64,000 nt of DNA from Povalibacter uvarum (GTDB lineage Bacteria; Pseudomonadota; Gammaproteobacteria; Steroidobacterales; Steroidobacteraceae): assembly GCF_014202975.1 (NCBI RefSeq), contig NZ_JACHHZ010000003.1, positions 868,001-932,000 of the forward strand, given 5' to 3'. Shown one piece after another: positions 59,092 to 64,000 of the stretch (position 1 is its first letter; each line of letters opens with the position of its first letter). The notes under the pieces are model-generated. The model ran no database searches. It saw only the letters and a program-made list of their open reading frames with translations, and was not told the origin of the DNA. The position numbers and the translations under genes were made by a program.

Positions 59092-59376
59092 TCAGCGCGG
59101 AGCAATGCCCATTTCGTCCAGGCGCAGGAGGATTGCCGTGCGGCGCGTGTTCTCGATCTCTTGCCAATGAACATCTTCAATCGCTCCGATCAATCCGTAG
59201 AGGAAGTTTAGGCTCGTGCCGGGAACTTTGAGTCTGAGCTCCGCATAGACATCAAATGGATCTCGTGCCCGGAGATCCTCGATGGTCGAAATTCCTATCG
59301 TGCGAAGCGCCGCCGAGCTCTTGGGGCCCAGTCCCTTCAGCGATGCTACTCCCGGTGTTTCGACGTTTGCCTTCAT
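59092..59376 (-). CDS. TfoX C-terminal-domain protein
   Basis: The 94 residues are a stand-alone TfoX C-terminal domain: LKGLGPKSSAALRTIGISTIEDLRARDPFDVYAELRLK, then LNFLYGLIGAIEDVHWQEI. It contains the helix-hairpin-helix-like LGPKSSAALRTIGI. In TfoX/Sxy this domain accompanies an N-terminal domain and helps competence gene activation; alone its role is unclear. Stand-alone forms are common in integron cassettes. It starts 12 bp after an R' site and is followed by attC 2. Confidence 0.88.
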   Translation of the reverse strand: MKANVETPGVASLKGLGPKSSAALRTIGISTIEDLRARDPFDVYAELRLKVPGTSLNFLYGLIGAIEDVHWQEIENTRRTAILLRLDEMGIAPR

Positions 59377-59388
59377 CTCGGTCTTGCA

Positions 59389-59451
59389 GCCCAACGCAGC
59401 GTTAAGGCGCGTGCGTCTTCGCTCGTAGCCGCTTGAACGCATTGTTAGGGC
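59389..59451 (-). repeat. Integron attC site 3 (aadA-type)
   Basis: On the minus strand it begins GCCCTAACAATGCGTTCAAG and ends CTTAACGCTGCGTTGGGC. It thus has the same TAACAAT...TTCAAGC and GCGTTRGGC layout as classical 59-base elements. The R'' core has one extra C. The upstream gene reads into it and stops inside. Confidence 0.9.
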
Positions 59452-59884
59452 TCCTTTCCTCAAGTTTCAGCTGTGCTTGCACGACGTGCTCAAGATCGAA
59501 CTGGTTGCAGTTCGATGCGATGAATTCTAGATAGGCATCAAGAAGCCGCCACTGCCGGTCGGTGTACGGTGTTGCAGGCTGCCACCTATGATCTGCACCA
59601 AGCGCAGAAAGTATGGCATCTGTGTAGTCCGACTCCGGTTCTTCTGTCGATTTGGTCAACCACGCCGACAGGTAGTACTGCTTGGCTTCGTCAGAAAGGA
59701 GTGGCATGTCCCAACGATGCTTCTCCAGGATCTTCTCCGGGATGTTCATGGATTCGTACGGCGCAAACGCTACGCGCAGTTCATCGCACTCCAGACATTC
59801 GTGCGGTGCGATCTCCGATTGCGATGGCTTACGCACCGCCTTGAAGGCGGCGCCAACCTCAATCAGTAACGCCTCTCGATCCAT
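59402..59884 (-). CDS. Cassette-borne hypothetical protein (DUF6714-like)
   Basis: The 160-residue protein has the pattern ECDELRVAFAPYESMNIPEKILEKHRWDMPLLSDEAKQYYLSAWL (about 32-76), which recalls the DUF6714-type small proteins. A second helical half follows with RQWRLLDAYLEFIAS. The last 14 residues (NNAFKRLRAKTHAP) are encoded by the attC site itself, a frequent situation in cassettes. It starts 13 bp after an R' site. Function unknown. Confidence 0.75.
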   Translation of the reverse strand: MDREALLIEVGAAFKAVRKPSQSEIAPHECLECDELRVAFAPYESMNIPEKILEKHRWDMPLLSDEAKQYYLSAWLTKSTEEPESDYTDAILSALGADHRWQPATPYTDRQWRLLDAYLEFIASNCNQFDLEHVVQAQLKLEERSPNNAFKRLRAKTHAP

Positions 59885-59896
59885 CCTGTTTTCCCA

Positions 59897-59968
59897 GCCC
59901 AACGCTGCGGCTGTGCCGCGAGCAACGGCGCCTCGCCGTTGCGAGTCGGAACCAGCCGCTTGTTGGGC
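59897..59968 (-). repeat. Integron attC site 4
   Basis: Perfect GCCCAAC and GTTGGGC ends frame a 72-bp palindrome in which GCGGCTG pairs with CAGCCGC and CAACGGCG with CGCCGTTG. It lies 4 bp after the stop of the truncated gene at 59973. Confidence 0.9.
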
Positions 59969-59972
59969 TCCG

Positions 59973-60237
59973 CTACATATTTGCTTTGCACAACCACTCT
60001 CTGAGAACCGACCGTGTCTTCTCGATGTCCCAAGCATTGAACGTCGCCCCCTCTGCCGCCATGAGGCTACGACCTTCAATTGTGAGAGCGACAAGCGGAC
60101 CGTCCAACCTTTCAAAGACCGAGGCTACCAGGCCCTTCTCCTCGAGACTCCGGAACAGTGTAGCTAGCTCACTACGAGACAACGGGAAATTGGTCTTCTC
60201 AAGCAGATGAGCCTCGGTTGGTGACTGCCATTGGCTG
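59973..60237 (-). pseudogene. Truncated cassette gene (5' end missing)
   Basis: The clear part reads SRSELATLFRSLEEKGLVASVFERLDGPLVALTIEGRSLMAAEG and ends WLCKANM. It is continuous upstream with SPTEAHLLEKTNFP and looks like a winged-helix type region. In frame, however, a TAG is met at about 60254, and no ATG or well-placed GTG precedes the coding part; a TTG at 60182 would leave 69 residues. It is followed by attC 4 as cassette genes are. The N-terminus was probably lost at the island's right border, next to the flagellar-type gene at 60346. Confidence 0.6.
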
Positions 60238-60345
60238 AGAAGCCTCCTATGGCATGTTTCCTGCTACTCCCCCTGCGAAGGTCCATGACCGTCAGTGTTT
60301 TGGCGCTGGGGGTCCTGATGTGACGCACGTCACAGGAGTCGTTCG

Positions 60346-60891
60346 ATGTTCGAGATCCTGCCGAATCCCTCGCTGGAAACGCTGATGATGGTCGGGCGCG
60401 CCGTGCTGCTCGTCGGTGCAATGTGGGTATTCGCCATGGCGTTTATTCGCTGGCGCCGCGCCGATGAACGCGCAACGGCGGCGTTGCACGCGAAGCTGGA
60501 TCGCGCATTCCTGGAACTTCGCAGCCTGCACGAAACCGTCAGCGTGATGAGCGCGCGCCTGGACGGCCTCAGCGAGCGTGCTGAAGTCGAATCCCGCCTG
60601 GCGCCTGCCGGATCAGCTGCGGCTGGACGCGGTTACGACGTCGCTGCACGGCTCGCACGCAACGGTGCGCCAATCGAAGAGTTGGTCAACAGCTGCGGTG
60701 TCACGCGGCACGAAGCGGAATTGCTGGTGCGTCTGCACGGCGCGAAGCCCCGCGAAGTCGCATCGCCGCAGCCAGCTTCGATTCAGACCCGTACGCATCA
60801 GCGTCCGCCGCAGGAAGCGGTGCGTGCGCCGGCAGTGGCGCAAGCCAATACCGGTCGCAAGCGTGGCTCGTTGCTCAGCGTGGTAGGTTGA
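60346..60891 (+). CDS. DUF2802-domain protein
   Basis: The 181 residues begin with a transmembrane helix (LMMVGRAVLLVGAMWVFAMAFI, about 12-33). A coiled-coil helix follows (ALHAKLDRAFLELRSLHETVSVMSARLDGLSERAE), then the DUF2802 part (YDVAARLARNGAPIEELVNSCGVTRHEAELLVRLHG), which looks like a Fis-type HTH. A disordered tail ends RKRGSLLSVVG. DUF2802 genes usually lie among motility and chemotaxis genes of gammaproteobacteria, which supports the view that the flagellar region resumes here. A GGAG lies upstream. Confidence 0.85.
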   Translation: MFEILPNPSLETLMMVGRAVLLVGAMWVFAMAFIRWRRADERATAALHAKLDRAFLELRSLHETVSVMSARLDGLSERAEVESRLAPAGSAAAGRGYDVAARLARNGAPIEELVNSCGVTRHEAELLVRLHGAKPREVASPQPASIQTRTHQRPPQEAVRAPAVAQANTGRKRGSLLSVVG

Positions 60892-60902
60892 CTCGGGAGC
60901 GA

Positions 60903-61184
60903 CTACTTGAGCGTGTGGTCGGTGCGCTTTCCGGACACTGCCCACGCGAAGGCGAGGACGTGAGCGACGGCGACGTACAGTTCTCTCGGTACTTCCGTCC
61001 CCAGATCCAGTCTCGAAAGCGAAGAGGCCAGGGCGGCGTCTTCTTCCAGTGGAATCTTGTGCTCGCGCGCAGTCTCGATGATGCGATCCGCGACGACACC
61101 GCCGCCTTTCGCAATGACGCGAGGCGCACCATTGCCGTTGTAGTGCAGCGCGACGGCCAGCGATGAAGAAGCGCGGTCGTTCAT
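60903..61184 (-). CDS. FlhB-like C-terminal domain protein (FhlB)
   Basis: The 93-residue protein matches only the cytoplasmic half of FlhB: LAVALHYNGNGAPRVIAKGGGVVADRIIETAREHKIPLEEDAALASSLSRLDLGTEVPRELYVAVAHVLAFAW. Compare the FlhB of this window, which has [36 protein letters not shown]. The NPTH cleavage site and membrane part are absent. Such FhlB/YlqH proteins can partly substitute for the FlhB C-terminal fragment in enterics. The start overlaps the stop of the FliK-like gene, so the two are coupled. Confidence 0.9.
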   Translation of the reverse strand: MNDRASSSLAVALHYNGNGAPRVIAKGGGVVADRIIETAREHKIPLEEDAALASSLSRLDLGTEVPRELYVAVAHVLAFAWAVSGKRTDHTLK

Positions 61185-62377
61185 GCGCGCAGGTCCAGCA
61201 ACCGCGACTTCAGCGCGCCACCGTCGCCGGCCGGCAATCCATGCAGGCAGACCACGCGATCGACCTCGAGCCCGGATTCGCGCAGCATCGATTCGAGTTC
61301 CGGGGCGCGTGTGATCAGGGCATCGACAATGTTTGCCGACTCGGCGCGCAGCTGCACGCCGATTCGCTGACCCTGCAGCATTACGCGAGCATGCAATCCG
61401 CCCGAGACACCGAGGTCCATGGCGGCTTCGATCGTCCACGATTCACCGCCGGGCATGTCGAACTTGCGCGAGCGATCCTGCTCGACACGCAATCGAAGCA
61501 CTGCCGCACGATCTCCGTGACGGACAGGCACCTCGACGACCATTGATTGCAGGGCCGTGTCCTGCGAATGCGTCGCGCCAGCCTGCAAGGCCGTCATGCG
61601 TGCGAGGGCGCCTTCCGTCTGACGAGCGAGCTCATTCAACTGCTGCGGCGGTGTGTCCGCGACGGCAAGCGTTGCGGGCGCCGATGGCAATGAGGTGAGC
61701 GGACCGTTCGCCAGCGGCACCGGCGAGTGAACTGCCGAGTCGGCCATCGCAGCGGCGGGACGTCCGCCAAAGTCTTTCACGACGCGGGCGAGATTCAGCA
61801 TCAGCGCTTTGAGATCCTGCGACGCGGCCGTTGCCGCAGCCCGCCTATCGCCGGTCGCAAGCGTGTTCTCGAGAAAGGCGCCGGAACGCGCCACCGCGTT
61901 CTGCAATCCCTTCGGATCAATCAGTGACTGGGCATCCGGCAGCGCCTGCCACAAGCGGGTTGCCGCTTGCGTTACGGGAGCGGGCAGCGCTTCGGCGCCT
62001 TTGCCGTTGGCGATCCACGAGAGATTCGAGGCGAGCGGAGCAGGGCTGCTCTGCCGGGGCAGATAGCGACGCAATGCATCCACAGCCACGTCGTCGCTCT
62101 GACCGGCCTTTTCGGAGGACAGCGTCTCGAGCGCCAGGACGGGACTGCTGCGAAGCACGCGAACGGTCAGCCGTTCGCCGTTGGCGGGCCCGGTCGTGTC
62201 ACCGGACGCGATACGCGCGGGATAGCGCAGGTCTCCGATCTGCAACCACAGATCACCCGTCTTGGCGTCGCGCAGGGCCGTGGCCTGCAGGATGGCGCCG
62301 ACACGCCAATCCGCAAGCAGGCTGGGGCTCTGGCCCGCATAGCCTGTGCTGCGAATGGTGGCGAGGTCGATGCGCAT
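61181..62377 (-). CDS. Second FliK-like hook-length control protein
   Basis: The 398 residues start MRIDLATIRSTGYAGQSPSLLADW, with a beta-rich region resembling GDLWLQIGDLRYPARI. The middle is Ala/Gln-rich. The C-terminal FliK-type domain has VVEVPVRHGDRAAVLRLRVEQD, GGESWTIEAAMDLGVSGGLHARVMLQGQRIGVQLRAESANIVDALITRAPELESMLRESGLEVDRV at about 290-375. With the FhlB gene next it repeats the FliK-FlhB pairing in small form, like ylqG-ylqH of Bacillus. A sigma-28 promoter lies 35 bp upstream. Confidence 0.88.
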   Translation of the reverse strand: MRIDLATIRSTGYAGQSPSLLADWRVGAILQATALRDAKTGDLWLQIGDLRYPARIASGDTTGPANGERLTVRVLRSSPVLALETLSSEKAGQSDDVAVDALRRYLPRQSSPAPLASNLSWIANGKGAEALPAPVTQAATRLWQALPDAQSLIDPKGLQNAVARSGAFLENTLATGDRRAAATAASQDLKALMLNLARVVKDFGGRPAAAMADSAVHSPVPLANGPLTSLPSAPATLAVADTPPQQLNELARQTEGALARMTALQAGATHSQDTALQSMVVEVPVRHGDRAAVLRLRVEQDRSRKFDMPGGESWTIEAAMDLGVSGGLHARVMLQGQRIGVQLRAESANIVDALITRAPELESMLRESGLEVDRVVCLHGLPAGDGGALKSRLLDLRA

Positions 62378-62411
62378 GGGGAACCGGGTGTCTCTGTGAC
62401 GTGTGTCTCCT

Positions 62412-62438
62412 TATTAACGGCGGTATGGGGGAAACCTT
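62412..62438 (-). promoter_or_regulatory. Sigma-28 (FliA) promoter of the FliK-like/FhlB pair
   Basis: On the minus strand TAAA, 15 nt, GCCGTTAA (seven of eight -10 positions). Predicted start near 62405, 28 nt before the FliK-like ATG. Confidence 0.8.
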
Positions 62439-62506
62439 TAGTAAAGAGTTCGCGGCGAGCGACGACATAACGGGAGGGAAGGAAAGCCGCGGACTCCCTT
62501 CCGGTT

Positions 62507-62602
62507 GGGGTCCGACTTTCCCCCAGGGGATTCCCGTTGGTCACAGTCGGACGTCATGCGAAGCATCCCCTCGGGATCACGTCCGGCTAAAGCCGGACCC
62601 AC
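62507..62602. repeat. Three-hairpin palindrome (GTGGGTCCGGCT type), copy 2
   Basis: The right half (ACGTCCGGCT...AGCCGGACCCAC) is nearly identical to 46222-46246 and the centre shares GCGAAGCATC. The left hairpin has GTCCGAC/GTCGGAC, a compensated change, and a longer loop. The rest of the divergent gap (62439-62506 and 62603-62684) shows no gene. Confidence 0.8.
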
Positions 62603-62684
62603 AGCAAGAGGCTCCCTTCGGGCCGGCACCCGAGGCCTCCTCTGCGACTCACCTCACAAATCCTCTGGTCAGAGTCCGCCTGAC

Positions 62685-62711
62685 TAAAGCCGCCCCCGGA
62701 AATGCCGATAC
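62685..62711 (+). promoter_or_regulatory. Sigma-28 (FliA) promoter of STAS-cheA
   Basis: TAAA, exactly 15 nt, GCCGATAC: seven of eight -10 positions and a perfect -35 core. Predicted start near 62719, 30 bp before the STAS gene. Confidence 0.88.
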
Positions 62712-62748
62712 GACAGGCAGTTTTAGTGAAATCAGGCCCGGCTTCCCG

Positions 62749-63195
62749 ATGAAAACCACGACGCGTTCCACCGCGAAAGGCCAGAAGCGCAAGCGCTCTG
62801 CAGCCGATGCATCCGCACCGGTCGACGCCGAGTCCGTGGTTGCCGTTGCCGCCGTGACCGCGGAGGAACCTGTGCAGGAAGCCGCGACGGTCAAAGCGGG
62901 CGGGGCTGCGTCGGTGACGCTCGCCGCCAACTGCTCCATCAAGGAAGTCGCCGCACTGCGTGAGTCGCTGTGCGCGGTCCTCGATTCGCAGGAACCTGTT
63001 TCCATCGATGCGAGTGCGGTCGAACGGATCGACACCGCGACGTTGCAACTGCTGTACGCCTTCGTCCGTGACCGCTTCGCCGCGGATCGGGAAGTGGTGT
63101 GGCAAGGCGTGACGGGCCAGCTCTCGGAAGCGGCGCGCCTGCTGGGCGTACGTGACCTGCTGAACCTGCCTGCCGTTTCCGAACTCGCTGCTTGA
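62749..63195 (+). CDS. STAS-domain protein of the chemotaxis locus
   Basis: The 148 residues comprise an Ala/Val-rich, low-complexity N-terminus (about 1-60) and a STAS domain: VTLAANCSIKEVAALRESLCAVLDSQEPVSIDASAVERIDTATLQLLYAFVRDRFAADREVVWQGVT. The phosphorylatable position of anti-anti-sigma factors is a threonine here (ERIDTATLQLL). It begins 30 bp after a sigma-28 start site and precedes cheA by 19 bp. STAS proteins are frequently found next to cheA/cheY genes in gammaproteobacteria, with unknown effect. The start lacks a clear ribosome binding site. Confidence 0.85.
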   Translation: MKTTTRSTAKGQKRKRSAADASAPVDAESVVAVAAVTAEEPVQEAATVKAGGAASVTLAANCSIKEVAALRESLCAVLDSQEPVSIDASAVERIDTATLQLLYAFVRDRFAADREVVWQGVTGQLSEAARLLGVRDLLNLPAVSELAA

Positions 63196-63214
63196 ATCGC
63201 CTGCTGAGGTAGTC

Positions 63215-64000
63215 ATGGCGCTCGATCTGGCCCAATTCCACGACGCGTTCTTCGATGAGAGCTTCGAAGCGCTCGACACCATGGAGGCTTCGCTGCTGAA
63301 GCTCACCGTCGGCGCGCCCGAGCCCGAGTTGATCGGCACGATCTTCCGCGTCGCCCACTCGATCAAGGGTGGTTCCGCCACGTTCGGGTTCTCCGAAGTC
63401 GCATCCTTCACGCACACCTGCGAAACGCTGCTCGATGAGCTGCGTGCCAATCGCATGAACGTGTCGCGCCCGATCACGGACCTGTTGCTGCGCTCGGTTG
63501 ACGTGATGCGCGACATGCTCCGCGCCGTCCAGCACAAATCGCCGATCGATGCCCAGCGCGTTGCCGATCTGCAGTTCGATCTCGAGCTCGCGATCCTGCA
63601 GAAGAACAATGCACCGGCCGCGCCCGAGCCTGCTCCTGTTGCGACACCTCCTGCTGCCGCTGCTGCGGCGTCCAAGTCTGCTTACAGCTGGCGAATCCAT
63701 TTCCGTCCTTACTCGCAGCTCCTGATCCACGGCAATGACCCGCTGCGCATGCTGCGCGAGCTCGGCGATCTCGGCGATCTGACTGTCAATGTCGATGCGA
63801 GCAACGTGCCTTCGTTGCAGCAGCTCGATCCGGAATCGTGCTTCCTGATCTGGGACCTGCGCCTGAACACCGATGTGACCCGCGAAGTCGTCGAACAGAT
63901 CTTCGATTGGGCCGAGGGCGATTGCGAACTGCGCATCTCTGAAGAATCCGCGGCACCAGCTGCCGCTGCAGCCTCCGCTCCGGCGGTTGCAGAGCCGGCT
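63215..64000 (+). CDS. cheA: Chemotaxis histidine kinase CheA (N-terminal part, runs off the window)
   Basis: CheA autophosphorylates and passes phosphate to CheY and CheB. The visible 262 residues start MALDLAQFHDAFFDESFEALDTMEASLL. The HPt domain carries the phosphorylated histidine at position 48 in VAHSIKGGSATFGF. A proline/alanine linker follows (about 130-150), then the start of a P2-like region (YSWRIHFRPYSQLLIHGNDPLRMLRELGDLGDLTV). Kinase and CheW-like domains lie beyond 64000. GAGGT stands just before the ATG. It is read from the sigma-28 promoter ahead of the STAS gene. Confidence 0.95.
   Translation, partial: MALDLAQFHDAFFDESFEALDTMEASLLKLTVGAPEPELIGTIFRVAHSIKGGSATFGFSEVASFTHTCETLLDELRANRMNVSRPITDLLLRSVDVMRDMLRAVQHKSPIDAQRVADLQFDLELAILQKNNAPAAPEPAPVATPPAAAAAASKSAYSWRIHFRPYSQLLIHGNDPLRMLRELGDLGDLTVNVDASNVPSLQQLDPESCFLIWDLRLNTDVTREVVEQIFDWAEGDCELRISEESAAPAAAAASAPAVAEPA

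Noticed and set aside
56088-60345. A complete mobile integron with integrase and attI
   Set aside because: No tyrosine recombinase gene or attI-like recombination platform was found on either strand; only attC sites and cargo are visible.

Overview
This window looks like chromosome of a motile, GC-rich gammaproteobacterium. My guess is the Steroidobacter/Nevskia/Xanthomonas side of the class. The basis is a FleQ/sigma-54/FliA flagellar hierarchy in Pseudomonas-like order, a bifunctional FlgJ, CheZ, and FhlB/second-FliK genes. No rRNA or tRNA gene was recognised, so the assignment is inference.

Layout. 1-783: 3' part of an unidentified gene. 872-4968: class Ia ribonucleotide reductase nrdA-nrdB on the minus strand, preceded by a well-preserved cobalamin riboswitch and a promoter; hupE, a predicted Ni/Co permease, diverges from it. 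5730-7214: a conserved hypothetical and a PLP threonine/serine dehydratase. 7289-11877: a heme-iron locus with two Fur boxes, a TonB-dependent heme receptor, a broken DUF6607-like gene, hemP and two small unknown genes.

11878-55062 is an almost complete flagellar regulon: flgNM and flgA (minus), flgBCDEFGHIJKL, fliC-flaG-fliD, fliS-fliT-like-tPilZ, fleQ, a receiver-less FleR-like activator, fliEFGHIJK, fliLMNOPQR, flhBA, flhFG, fliA, cheYZ and motCD. Promoter motifs fit a tiered cascade: sigma-54 sites before flgB, the FleR-like gene, fliL and flhA; sigma-28 sites before flgM, fliC, fliS, the second fliK and the STAS-cheA pair. The chain is interrupted at about 56.2-60.3 kb by a lower-GC island of minus-strand genes carrying integron-type attC sites but no integrase (CALIN-like). 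It resumes with a DUF2802 gene, fhlB-fliK2 (minus), a STAS protein and the start of cheA, which runs off the right edge.

The most unusual feature is a set of more than twenty intergenic elements. Each arm is a short tandem array of 7-bp (rarely 8-bp) units. Many elements have a second arm with the inverse array, so the transcript can fold into a long hairpin. The unit sequence differs between families (GCGGTTA, GCGGATA, GAGCnnn, nCTGGCn, GCTAGCCA, GGGnnnn), but the architecture and an inner CAGA...TCTG boundary recur. They fill gaps between co-transcribed flagellar genes, often start inside the upstream stop codon, and often replace the Shine-Dalgarno region of the next gene. Three further palindromic repeat types are present. 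Start codons were chosen from Shine-Dalgarno spacing; several remain uncertain and are flagged.
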